A program made the position numbers and the translations under genes. From Sipunculus nudus (Eukaryota; Annelida; Sipuncula; Golfingiida; Sipunculidae), in the NCBI GenBank assembly GCA_026874595.1, contig CM049306.1:6156019-6220018 (forward strand): DNA of 64,000 bases. The letters run 5' to 3'. Positions 26,001 through 36,989 of this stretch are shown here, one piece after another (positions within the stretch are counted from its first letter, which is position 1; each line of letters begins with the position of its first letter). The notes under the pieces were generated by a model, which was not told where the DNA came from, made no database searches, and was given only the letters and a program-made list of their open reading frames with translations.

Positions 26001-29000
26001 CGTGCTGTCCCACACATCCCCGATGTCACCCGCACGTGCTGTCCCACACATCCCCGATGTCACCCGGCAAGCTGGCCCACACATCTCCGATGTCACCCGG
26101 ACGTATTGGCCCAATGTCATCTCGATGACACCCAGACGTGCTGTCCATATGTCATCTTGATGTCACCCGGACATGCTGGCCCACACATCTCCGATGTCAC
26201 CCGGACGTGCTGGCCCAATGTCATCTCGATGACACCCGGACGTGCTGGCCCAATGTCATCTCGATGACACCCGGTCGTGCTGGCCCACACATCTCCTATG
26301 TCACCCGGACGTACTGGCCCACACATCTCCGATGTCACCCGGACGTGCTGGCCCACACATCTCCGATGTCACCCGCATGTGCTGTCTCACACTTCTCCGA
26401 TGTCACCCGGAAGTGTTGGCCCCCACATCTCCGATGTCACCCTGACGTACTGTCCCACACATCCCCGATGTCACCTGGAAGTGCTGGCCCACACATCTCC
26501 GATGTCACCCGCACGTACTGGCCCAATGTCATCTCGATGACACCCAGACGTGCTGGCCCACACATCTCCTATGTCACCCGGACGTACTGGCCCACACATC
26601 TCCGATGTCACCCAGACGAGCTGGTCCACACATCTCCGATGTCACCCGGACGTACTGGCCAAATGTCATCTCGATGACACCCGGACGTGCTGGCCCAATG
26701 TCATCTAGATGACACCCGGACGTGCTGGCCCACACATATCCGATGTCACCCGGACGTACTGGCCAACACATCTCCGATGTCACCCGGACGTGCTGGCCCA
26801 CACATCTCCGATGTCACCCGGACGTGCTGGCCCACACATCTCCGATGTCACCCGCATGTGCTGTCTCACACTTCTCCGATGTCACGCGGAAGTGTTGGCC
26901 CCCACATCTCCGATGTCACCCTGACGTACTGTCCCACACATCCCCGATGTCACCTGGAAGTGCTGGCCCACACATCTCCGATGTCACCCGCACGTACTGG
27001 CCCAATGTCATCTCGAAGACACCCAGACGTGCTGTCCATATGTCATCTTGATGTCACCCGGACATGCTGGCCCACACATCTCCGATGTCACCCGGACGTG
27101 CTGGCCCAATGTCATCTCGATGACACCCGGACGTGCTGGCCCAATGTCATCTCGATGACACCCGGTCGTGCTGGCCCACACATCTCCTATGTCACCCGGA
27201 CGTACTGGCCCACACATCTCCGATGTCACCCAGACGAGCTGGTCCACACATCTCCGATGTCACCCGGACGTACTGGCCCAATGTCATCTCGATGACACCC
27301 AGACGTGCTGTCCCTATGTCGTCTTGATGTCACCCGGACGTGCTGGCCCACACATCTCCGATGTCACCCGGACGTGCTGTCCCACACATCTCCGATGTCA
27401 CCCGGACGTGCTTGCCCACACATCTCCGATGTCAACCGGACGTGCTGTCCCGCACATCTCCGATGTCACCCGGAAGTGCTGGCCCACACATCTCCGATGT
27501 CACTCGGACGTGCTGTCCCACACATCCCCGATGTCACCCGGACGTGCTGGCCCAATGTCATCTCGATGACACCCGGACATGTTGTCCCAATGTCATCTCG
27601 ATGACACCCGGGCGTGCTGGCCCAATGTCATCTCGATGACACCCGGACGTGCTGGCCCAATGTCATCTCGATGACACCCGGACGTGCTGTCCCACACATC
27701 TCCGATGTCACCCGGACGTACTGGCCCACACATCTCCGATGTCACCCGGACGTACTGGCCCAATGTCATCTCGATGACACCCGGACGTGCTGGCCCAATG
27801 TCATCTAGATGACACCCGGACGTGCTGTCCCACACATCTCCGATGTCACCCGGACGTACTGGCCCACACATCTCCGATGTCACCCGGACGTACTGGCCCA
27901 ATGTCATCTCGATGACACCCGGACGTGCTGGCCCAATGTTATCTAGATGACACCCGGACGTGCTGGCCCACACATCTCCGATGTCACCCGGACGTACTGG
28001 CCAACACATCTCCGATGTCACCCGGACGTGCTGGCCAAAACATCTCCGATGTCACCCGCACGTGCTGTCCCACACATCCCCGATGTCACCCGCACGTGCT
28101 GTCCCACACATCCCCGATGTCACCCGGCAAGCTGGTCCACACATCTCCGATGTCACCCGGACGTACTGGCCCAATGTCATCTCGATGACACCCAGACGTG
28201 CTGTCCATATGTAATCTTGATGTCACCCGGACATGCTGGCCCACACATCTCTGATGTCACCCGGACGTGCTGGCCCAATGTCATCTCTATGACACCCGGA
28301 CGTGCTGGCCCTATGTCATCTCGATGACACCCGGTCGTGCTGGCCCACACATCTCCGATGTCACCCGGACGTACTGGCCCACACATCTCCGATGTCACCC
28401 GGACGCACTGGCCCACACATCTCCGATGTCACCCGGACGTGCTGGCCCACACATCTCCGATGTCACCCGCATGTGCTGTCTCACACTTCTCCGATGTCAC
28501 CCGGAAGTGTTGGCCCCCACATCTCCGATGTCACCCTGACGTACTGTCCCACACATCCCCGATGTCACCCGGAAGTGCTGGCCCACACATCTCCGATGTC
28601 ACCCGCACATGTTGTCCCACACATCCCCGATGTCACCCGCACGTGCTGTCCCACACATCTCCGATGTCACCCGGACGTACTGGCCCACACATCTCCGATG
28701 TCACCCGGACATACTGGCCCAATGTCATCTCGATGACACCCGGACGTGCTGGCCCAATGTCATCTAGATGACACCCGGACGTGCTGGCCCACACATCTCC
28801 GATGTCACCCGGACGTACTGGCCAACACATCTCCGATGTCACCCGGACGTGCTGGCCCACACATCCCCGATGTCACCCGGCAAGCTGGTCCACACATCTC
28901 CGATGTCACCCGGACGTACTGGCCCAATGTCATCTCGATGACACCCAGACGTGCTGTCCATATGTCATCTTGATGTCACCCGGACATGCTGGCCCACACA

Positions 29001-30735
29001 TCTCCGATGTCACCCGGACGTGCTGGCCCAATGTCATCTCGATGACACCCGGACGTGCTGGCCCAATGTCATCTCGATGACACCCGGTCGTGCTGGCCCA
29101 CACATCTCCTATGTCACCCGGACGTACTGGCCCACACATCTCCGATGTCACCCGGACGTGCTGGCCCACACATCTCCGATGTCACCCGCATGTGCTGTCT
29201 CACACTTCTCCGATGTCACCCGGAAGTGTTGGCCCCCACATCTCCGATGTCACCCTGACGTACTGTCCCACACATCCCCGATGTCACCTGGAAATGCTGG
29301 CCCACACATCTCCGATGTCACCCGCACGTGCTGTCCCACACATCCCCGATGTCACCCGCACGTGCTGTCCCACACATCCCCGATGTCACCCGGACGAGCT
29401 GGTCCACACACCTCCGATGTCACCCGGACGTACTGGCCAATGTCATCTCGATGACACCCAGACGTGCTGTCCCTATGTCGTCTTGATGTCACCCGGACGT
29501 GCTGGCCCACACATCTCCGATGTCACCCGGACGTGCTGTCCCACACATCTCCGATGTCACCCGGACGTGCTGGCCCACACATCTCCGATGTCAACCGGAC
29601 GTGCTGTCCCGCACATCTCCGATGTCACCCGGAAGTGCTGGCCCACACATCTCCGATGTCACTCGGATGTGCTGTCCCACACATCCCCGATGTCATCCGG
29701 ACGTGCTGGCCCAATGTCATCTCGATGACACCCGGACGTGTTGTCCCAATGTCATCTCGATGACACCCGGGCGTGCTGGCCCACACATCTCCGATGTCAC
29801 CCGGACGTACTGGCCCAATGTCATCTCGATGACACCCGGACGTGCTGGCCCAATGTCATCTCGATGACACCCGGACGTGCTGTCCCACACATCTTCGATG
29901 TCACCCGGACGTACTGGCCCACACATCTCCGATGTCACCCGGACGTACAGGCCCAATGTCATCTCGATGACACCCGGACGTGCTGGCCCAATGTCATCTC
30001 GATGACACCCGGACGTGCTGGCCCACACATCGCCGATGTCACCCGGACGTACTGGCCCACACATCTCCGATGTCACCCGGACGTGCTGGCCCACACATCT
30101 CCGATGTCACCCGCACGTGCTGTCCCACACATCCCCGATGTCACCCGCACGTGCTGTCCCACACATCCCCGATGTCACCCGGCAAGCTGGTCCACACATC
30201 TCCGATGTCAGCCGGACGTACTGGCCCAATGTCATCTCGATGACACCCAGACGTGCTGTCCCTATGTCATCTTGATGTCACCCGGACGTGCTGGCCCACA
30301 CATCTCCGATGTCACCCGGACGTGCTGGCCCAATGTCATCTCGATGACACCCGGACGTGCTGGCCCAATGTCATCTCGATGACACCCGGACGTGCTGGCC
30401 CACACATCTCCGATGTCACCCGGACGTATTGGCCCAATGTCGTCTCGATGTCAGCCGGAAGTGCTGTCTCACACATCCCCGATGTCAGCCGGACGTGCTG
30501 TCCCAATGTCGTCTCGATGTCAGCCCGATGTGTCCCAGTGTCGTCTCGATGTCAGCCCAATGTGTCCCAATGTCGTCTCGATGTCACCCGATGTGTCTAA
30601 ATGTCGTCTCGATGTCACCCCGATGTGTCCAAATGTTGTCTCGATGACACCCCGATATGTCCCAATGTTGTCTTTATGTCAGCTTGATGTGTGCTCATTT
30701 CACCCTGAGGTGTCCCGATGTTACCTGCATGATTT
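17094..30735 (+). repeat. 34/35-bp satellite array (about 13.6 kb) with nested higher-order structure
   Basis: About 395 monomers of two main kinds share the core GGACGTGCTGGCCC. Type A (34 bp) continues with ACATCTCCGATGT, an ACATC/GATGT dyad. Type B (35 bp) continues with TGTCATCTCGATGACA, a 7-bp dyad TGTCATC/GATGACA. Minor variants include GACGTAC, GCACGTGCTGTCCC and GACGAGCTGGTCC. Large blocks recur almost unchanged: 18,879 to 19,154 (275 bp); 19,154-20,555 to 20,765-22,166 (1,611 bp); 21.2-22.2 kb to 22.3-23.3 kb (1,094 bp); 22.65-23.26 kb to 23.78-24.39 kb (1,128 bp); 25.1 to 25.9 kb (787 bp). Open frames of up to 372 codons are by-products of a repeat poor in stops. Confidence 0.97.
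30430..30735 (+). repeat. Degenerate right edge of the 34/35-bp array
   Basis: The units here are shorter (about 31-33 bp) and drifted, with forms such as CCCGATGTGTCCCA and GTCGTCTCGATGTCA replacing the core. The last recognisable unit is near 30,730. The left edge at 17,094 shows no comparable decay. Confidence 0.8.
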
Positions 30736-30764
30736 TGTCTGAAACCCTTAAAAAATGCTTGCAG

Positions 30765-30830
30765 CGGATGAAAAAAAAATGGGGGGGGGGGGGGGTCCGG
30801 ACCCCCTGGATCCGCTTCTGGAAAGCTAAA
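30765..30830 (-). repeat. Dispersed repeat fragment with G15 tract
   Basis: A G15 run (30,781-30,795) is followed by the palindrome GGTCCGGACC and then CCTGGATCCGCTTCTG. Its reverse complement resembles 58,996-59,050, where CAGAAGCCGATCCAGGGGG precedes a C17 run. The two are probably fragments of one repeat family in opposite orientation. Confidence 0.55.
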
Positions 30831-30835
30831 TGAAA

Positions 30836-31615
30836 TCATTCATACAAAATAAAAATAAAAGCTTTGATATTCAAATCCATAAAGACATTTATGGTGGCTG
30901 TTAAAATTATGCAGTTTTGTCAATTTCGGAGCCATTTAAATGCCTACCTGGAAGTTGTTTGTATCGCCCTCTGTCGACCGAACGGATGACATGCACCGTT
31001 TATAGACGAAGTTGGTCCAACTGAAACAAACCTGGGTAGCAAAGTGTTTTTGCACTGTTTCAATATAGTTTTTTAACTATGTGTTGTGTAACTATGTATT
31101 TCTTTGAACCATGCAAGGATCTATAGCTTGCAGGGGGCGTTTGGTCTGGACGGCACACGCCTTGGCAACTGGTTCCATCATTTATTTTTGTTTTCCATCT
31201 TGATATTTTTTGTTTTCTAGCTTGATGTTTGTTAATTCCCACGGTAGGAGGGAGGACTACTAATTGTAAGTACTAAGCTGAATTATCTCTCTCACTAAAT
31301 TAATACATTAAACTAACGAGACTTAATAGCTCGGTTAAAATCTGATCCGTAAAACGAGTACCTATCGGTTGGAAACATGAAAGAACAATCTCACAGCAGA
31401 AAAGTCTATACGACAAAATAAGATTACTGTCATGTCTTTTAAAAGTGAAAAATCAACCATATGTCTTTTTACACCACGCAGCTATTATACCGTGTTTTTA
31501 TTGGGAACTAAGGACCGTCCAGGTCTCACATGATCAGTAGCCTTAGTTTATACTTCCAGAGACTTCCTATAAATATCATCTACAAGAGAAATATAAAATT
31601 GCCTTACTAATAATA
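30836..31615. other. Spacer, no gene seen
   Basis: AT-rich DNA without recognisable coding sequence. Confidence 0.55.
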
Positions 31616-31617
31616 TA

Positions 31618-31805
31618 TTAAAACTAGAAATCGGCATTCTCAGGAATGCAAGCCTCCGCCATGTGAGGGTCTCTATTTCTGCCCTGAAAATCACCTTGAG
31701 ATTCGGTTCATGATTGTGTGAGTTATTTTGTGAACAACCACACACACCAACACACACACACGAACGGGGATGAACGCATACCTTTTCGGCGGATGCATTG
31801 AACTT
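31618..31805 (+). repeat. Dispersed repeat, copy 2 (partner at 6.13-6.44 kb)
   Basis: It starts at AACTAGAAATCGGCATTC with a GCATTC/GAATGC mini-hairpin, then GCCTCCGCC. It ends at CGAACGGGGATGAACGCA and GGCGGATGCA. A short CA-rich run lies at about 31,738-31,762. This copy is shorter than copy 1, and the interiors differ. Confidence 0.6.
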
Positions 31806-31809
31806 TTAT

Positions 31810-33240
31810 AGTCCCTCCCATTTATTGACTCGTGCAATGAGTAAAAGGAAATATCCGGAACCTATAAACATTTTCCAATGGGCGATAAATTTCTCTTCAC
31901 TAACGATACAAGGTATCTAGAAGAAATCAATAAGTCTCTTATATGACTTTAAGTGGCATCGATTGTTTGGCTTAAGGGTAATTAGTTCTGAACTGGCTGC
32001 CGCCATATTGATTGTGAATTTATTACCGGGATTAAAGATAACAACCGAACACCCAGGGCTGCCCCGAGATCCGATTAAAACACAGGGTGAGACTTCAAGG
32101 GACACAACTTGAAATGATATCACATCACGTGTGTGACATATTTTTTTTCAACACATACACACAGAGACACATACACCCCCGTATATATATAAGTACATTT
32201 CCACTTAAAATAGTTAAGTTCCGGCCGTAAGAGACAACCGTCACCAATATCATTTATCTATAACACCCAAAGTAGAAGTTCAGGTGTATTTACATAATAA
32301 GCTCAGCTGGACATAGCTGAGAAATGGATATATACTTTGTACAAACCATTATAAGTTCGCTAAATTTAAACTGATGTTGAATTTGTGATACTCGGCATAC
32401 AAAAATAGACTTGTATTCATGAAAGGTAGAGATAGGACCTTAACTTTGGTTTAAATATTTAAGGATTCCTCCTGCTGAATGGCATTGTTTTGGTCAAGGT
32501 CAAGGTTCCTTGGAATGTTAAGAATACTCAGAGTGAGGTTTTACTGCGTGCATGCTCTCTACTCTGGTAATAAATGGTTTTCGTGATTCAATATTGGCAA
32601 TGCAATCTAAAATTGGTGTCTTCCGAGAACCTTGTGATGGCGATATCCAGCACAAGTCAGGATCTCTCAGTGTCTGAGGGATTCAGTTCGGTAGTGGGTC
32701 GTATTATGAATGTTATGACGCGCATTGTTTAGCCCTGTCTGCATGCTGACCTCGGTATAAAACTTGAACGGACAAGAAATCTATGCTGAGTGAATTAGAG
32801 TCGGTAACAAGTGCATTTTTCGGTTCATTAAGATCATATCTGATCATATCTCGCGCGGGCCTTCTCCCAGAACGGACCAACACTCTCTGGAGAAATGCTG
32901 GTCCGACTTCCTGAGCAGCACAGATATCCCAGCATACAATGCGCGAAGATTTGTGTCGCCAGAACCCCATTAAGACTTCATTCTATCAGAGCGATCTCCA
33001 GGCATGTTCCCAAATACCTGCGCCCCAGGGTAAAATAATCGTTATAAATACAAGGTTGGCCTGCCTCCATCTCGCTCCCACATGACCAGCCTGGTCTTAC
33101 TGTCGACCCAAACAGACAACAGACGTATTTATAAAGTCCTTGGACTTAATGTCTTGAAGGAAGGGCGACAAAGAACAATTAGTCATGTACAAGATACAAA
33201 ACAAGACTATTACAGGTTCACACTGATTCCTTTGGCAATA
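31810..33240. other. Spacer, no gene recognised
   Basis: Short minus-strand frames at 31,917-32,123 and 32,713-32,970 were examined. The first has the look of a dispersed-repeat translation and neither shows a known domain. No gene is called. Confidence 0.5.
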
Positions 33241-33247
33241 TATTTCA

Positions 33248-33357
33248 ACTAGAATATAGGCAGAAGCTGACAAAAGCCCTCAGCCAAAAGAAACAGTGTT
33301 TATAGGTGGTAACAGTAAAAAGTATGAAATATTCGTTATCACATGGTTGTATATCTG
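33248..33357 (+). repeat. Diverged direct duplication, upstream copy
   Basis: It aligns with 33,700-33,808 through AGAAGCTGACA, GGTGGTAACAGTAA and CACATGG-TGTATAT, with many substitutions between them. Confidence 0.55.
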
Positions 33358-33699
33358 TACATGTCTCAGTTATAAATTTAAACTGGAGGGGTATGTATAG
33401 TACCGTATGGTAGTACCAAGTATGGTAATACCGATCTCATGCAGGACTTAGAGATCAACAAGGCATATCTTGATACCATATTTCAAAAGAGTCCACCTAG
33501 TGGTCACTGAGACATTAGCTTCCAAGTTTTTTGTGTACTATATTAAGCTCTGTGACCTGAAAAAGTATGTCAAGGTAAGCCATATTTGATCAAAATTTTA
33601 TTGATATACATAAGCGCTGAAGAAATGAAGTTCCTGTGTTGAATACTTTCAGATATCCCCCTCACAAGGCCAACATTGAAAAGCCAATAATCAATTCCT

Positions 33700-33808
33700 T
33701 ACTAGATAGGATATCAGGAGAAGCTGACATTAGTGCTCAGTCTGCAGGAGTGTATATGGGTGGTAACAGTAACAAGTGCAGAACATCTGTACTCACATGG
33801 ATGTATAT
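33700..33808 (+). repeat. Diverged direct duplication, downstream copy, cut by the LTR element
   Basis: The match to 33,248-33,357 runs up to the first base of the 5' LTR at 33,809. The upstream copy continues further, so this copy appears to have been interrupted by the gypsy insertion. The missing remainder was not found just beyond the 3' LTR. Confidence 0.5.
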
Positions 33809-34080
33809 TGTTACAGGTACTCTTTTCATTGCGTGGCACGGGCGTAACTCGTATTGTAGTTGCATTCTCAGTTTAATCCGTACTGGTTGAACTCTCGTTG
33901 TCATGATAGCTTGGGGCTTTCTCGCCTGGCCGAGCCGGGTCGGGCTCACGTGTGGACCCTGGTTTGTAGAGACACAGCGATGTGTTTCTAGATGATTCCT
34001 GTAATGCGTATTTACTGTGTATTATGTTGGATCCTTTAGATTGTTCAAGAAGTGGAAAATTCTCGGCTTGGGGCGAGAAG

Positions 34081-34090
34081 TTATAAATAG
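34081..34090 (+). promoter_or_regulatory. TATA-like box of the LTR
   Basis: TTATAAATAG lies in the LTR about 270 bp from its start. It is conserved in the other LTR at 40,103-40,112. This is the expected place for the element's RNA polymerase II promoter. Confidence 0.6.
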
Positions 34091-34471
34091 GGGGCTGTTT
34101 TTTAGAGCCGGGGAGAGGTGAGAGAATATTCCAGCGAACACAGACGTATGTCAGTGTTTGGGACCTGTCCGATTATCCAGTAATTTTAGGGATTCTACTA
34201 TTACTAACTCTTTACAATTTAATGCTGCCTGCCTCAAGTTTATTTTCTGGATTGTTACAAGAGCTTTAAATTGGACTGTTATTCTCCGATTTGTGTGGAC
34301 TTTTCATCCGGAATATACATTTAAAGGACTTATCGTTGTGACAGTAGTGGTATCCATGTACTGTGCACTTTGTTTGTTTTACTGTGTGGTTGTATTGATT
34401 TGTTGTTATACTGCTGTTGTACTGTGTTATTGTATTGATTTAGTGTATTGTAATGTTAGGGTTATTTTGAG

Positions 34472-34477
34472 AATAAA
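34472..34477 (+). promoter_or_regulatory. LTR polyadenylation signal candidate
   Basis: AATAAA occurs in the downstream part of the 5' LTR. The corresponding part of the 3' LTR is missing, so the element lacks its own signal at the 3' end. Confidence 0.45.
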
Positions 34478-34643
34478 TTATAGTTATTTGTTAACAAAAA
34501 ACCACTGACTTCTTAGTTTATTCATTCTCCTAGGCATTTCACGCTGCCCAGTGTTACAGAATCTGATTTTTTTATCTTCTTGACAGGGTTTGTGTTCATC
34601 ACGCATACGTGATATGTTGATATTAGGTTTCGTAACATAAAAT

Positions 34644-34653
34644 TGGGGGCTCG
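34644..34653 (+). promoter_or_regulatory. Primer binding site, tRNA-Pro-like
   Basis: TGGGGGCTCG follows the 5' LTR after six bases. Ten bases match the 3' end complement of tRNA-Pro used as primer by many retroelements; similarity beyond this is weaker. Confidence 0.65.
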
Positions 34654-34813
34654 ACTGGAAGGCTTAATAGTTTTGAAAATTTATTAGGCCTTGACCTAGA
34701 CACATTGCTTTATCATACATTGTTTACAAGATTACATACTGTTTACAATACATCGATCGTTTACAGGATTTATCTCAGTGTTTTTATTTTTGTTATTATT
34801 TTAACATCTTAAA

Positions 34814-36128
34814 ATGGCAGATTTCAACCTTGGGACATTTGTTGACGATACCGACCCTGATCAACTTGAACAGTTGTCAAAGGAACAGTTGTTGCGTTTG
34901 GGACAACACGTAGGGTTAGGTGTGAAAAAAACTTTGAAAAAGCCTGATATCATTGCTAAAATCATGCAAGATCTAGTTAGCAAAGGTTTAATTGAAGAGT
35001 GTGAAGTTGAAACATAAAAAAAATGACAGCCTTGCTATGCAATTAGAATTAAATAATTTGGAAATGCAACATGAGCTAGCATTAAAACAGTTAGAGAGGG
35101 AAGTACATGAAAGGTTAAAACAGTTAGAATTAGAAAAACAGAGAGAAGAGAGGGAAGTTGAGTTAAAATGACTGGAGTTAGAAACATTTAAACTAGAACA
35201 CAGTCTAAGTGCTGCCCCAACTCACAGTTTTGATGTTACTAAACAAATTTGAATTGTCCCACCTTTTCAAGAAAAAGAGGTTGATATAATTCTTACACTT
35301 TGAGAAGGTAGCTGAAAATTGGACTCTGCTGTTACAAAGTGTATTGATTGGCAAGGCAACAGAAATTTATACAGAGCTTTCAGTAGAAGCTGCTGCTGAC
35401 TATAACCTGGTAAAACGGTTAATCCTGAAGGGTTATGAGTTAGTTCCGGAGGCTTACCGCCAGAAATTCAGAAATTTGGAAAAGCACAAAGAACAGACCT
35501 ACGTCTAATTTTCTAGGACAAAAGAGCAGTTATTTGATCGCTGGTGTAGTTCTAAAAATGTAATGAAAGATTATGACAATTTGCGCAAGTTGATTTTTCT
35601 TGAAGAATTAAAGCGCTGCATTAACGCAGATGTTAAAATTTTTCTTGATGAGAAAAGTCCTGAAACACTTGACATTGCTGCTCAATAACCTAATGATTAT
35701 TCATTAACACACAAAATATCTTTACTAGCAAATGAAACCAGTCATTCACAAACAAGAATATAAATCAGTATGTTCAAAAGAAGTTTAAAGCGCAGTCATC
35801 CAATACTAGTAGTCCTGATAGTTCAGCAAAGTCCATTACTACACCTCAGCCCACGTCCACTGTGTTTAAGTCTAACAAAGACCAGTCATTTTCAAAGAAA
35901 ATCTGTAATTACTGCAAGAAGGAAGGTCATCTTATATTTGACTGCTGGAAACTTGCGAATAAACCAAATAGCAAACCTTCTGGTTTTGTTTCAAAATCTA
36001 TGCATAGCACAGTACAAGAGCCGGGCTCTTTTCATGTAAATAAGGGGTACAACTCCTTTATTGACTCCAATAAAGAGTTTGATGCAACGGAGGCCCAAGT
36101 GCCGTCTGAATCCAAGCTTCCGGGGTAA
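34814..36128 (+). pseudogene. gag remnant of the gypsy element
   Basis: The start is an ATG at 34,814 opening a 67-codon acidic/basic N-terminus. Beyond it the frame breaks several times, with stops near 35,017, 35,169 and 35,250. Charged coiled-coil-like sequence follows at about 35,040-35,170. Next comes the capsid-like core typical of this gag family at about 35,255-35,700, recognisable by VPPFQEK, YRQKFRN and LFDRWC. At the 3' end, 35,904-35,945, is a CCHC zinc knuckle, CNYCKKEGHLIFDC, spaced C-X2-C-X4-H-X4-C, which would bind the element's RNA. The gene cannot make a full protein. Confidence 0.8.
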
Positions 36129-36129
36129 A

Positions 36130-36480
36130 AACCTCAGTTGATTCCTGCGAGGAATTATATAAGGCTAGGTCCTGCGAGTAGTATACTTTAAATAGGGCTA
36201 AGTCCTTTTATGACTCTTGTGAGAGTATTTCAAAAGAGGCCAGGTCCTCTTATGACAAACAGAAGTTTGTTTCTGCTGAGGAAAATTCCTCTGTTGACTC
36301 CCATGAGGAGTTTGATGATAAAAAGGATGGAGATTCCTTAAATAACTCTGAAAAAGAGTTTATGACTGACATTGTCAATGTCAGTTCTTTGTTTGATAAA
36401 GCTGAGGTAGTAGATTCCTCTCCTGACTCTAAAATGGAGTTATTTAGCCATTCATACATGATAGTTTTATATCACTCTCA
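36130..36480 (+). other. Gag-protease linker region of the gypsy element, degraded
   Basis: Low-complexity sequence rich in short acidic repeats (GACTC, GAGTTT, TCCTCT) lies between the zinc knuckle and the protease. Frames are broken and no domain was seen. Confidence 0.5.
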
Positions 36481-36484
36481 AGTG

Positions 36485-36780
36485 ATTTTTCAGATTCTAC
36501 CCCTATTAGAATTTTATGGGACACTGGTTCAGGCCAGACTCTCATGGTAGCAAATACTTTGCCATTTTCTGATAGGTCCTTTACTGGTGCACATGCACTT
36601 GTTAATGGTGTGTTTTCAGACAAGCACACTTAAGTTCCGCTTCACAGTATATATCTAAAGTCAGATTTAATTTCTGGGAATATTACTGTGGGCATAAGAA
36701 CTACTTTACCTTTTAAGGGAATTCAGTTGCTACTAGGAATGATGTTGCAGGTGAAAAAAATACAGCCTGTTTCAATAGTG
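36485..36780 (+). pseudogene. Aspartic protease remnant of the gypsy element
   Basis: The catalytic signature is visible as ILWDTGSGQTL, with the Asp-Thr-Gly triad at 36,520-36,528. After it the frame continues into LPFSDRSF and then a stop near 36,631. The rest of the domain, toward GIRTTLPFKGIQLLLG, follows in a nearby frame from about 36,688. In an active element this enzyme cleaves the Gag and Pol polyproteins. Retropepsins of this type act as dimers. Here the frame breaks make it non-functional. The call rests on the DTG motif and its place between zinc knuckle and integrase. Confidence 0.75.
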
Positions 36781-36989
36781 ACAGAAAAGCCGTCACTTGA
36801 TCAGGACACTGATCCGGAAAGTCAGGAAATTCCTGGCTTGAATCCTTCATGTACTGTAACTAGATCTATGGCCAAGAAAAGCAAACATGAGGATGGTCCA
36901 TATAATAACACTCTGGGAGTCACTAGTGACTCGTCTAACGACCAGCCCGTACAGGATACAGCATTTTCCAGGTCAGAACTTATTGTGGA

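Larger units (their letters stand above)
33809..34637 (+). repeat. 5' LTR
   Basis: It starts TGTTACAGG and aligns with 39,832-40,370 for about 540 bp. I place the end at the CA of GTAACA (34,637), six bases before the primer binding site. The right end cannot be confirmed because the other LTR is cut short. It holds a TATA-like box and an AATAAA. Confidence 0.8.

Noticed and set aside
17094-30735. CRISPR-like array of short repeats
   Set aside because: There are no unique spacers between conserved repeats; the whole unit is repeated. The surrounding retrotransposons and spacer are eukaryotic, and no cas genes are present.
33636-33890. An 84-codon frame just before the 5' LTR
   Set aside because: It runs across the junction into the LTR, and its first part is the diverged duplication. 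No domain was recognised.
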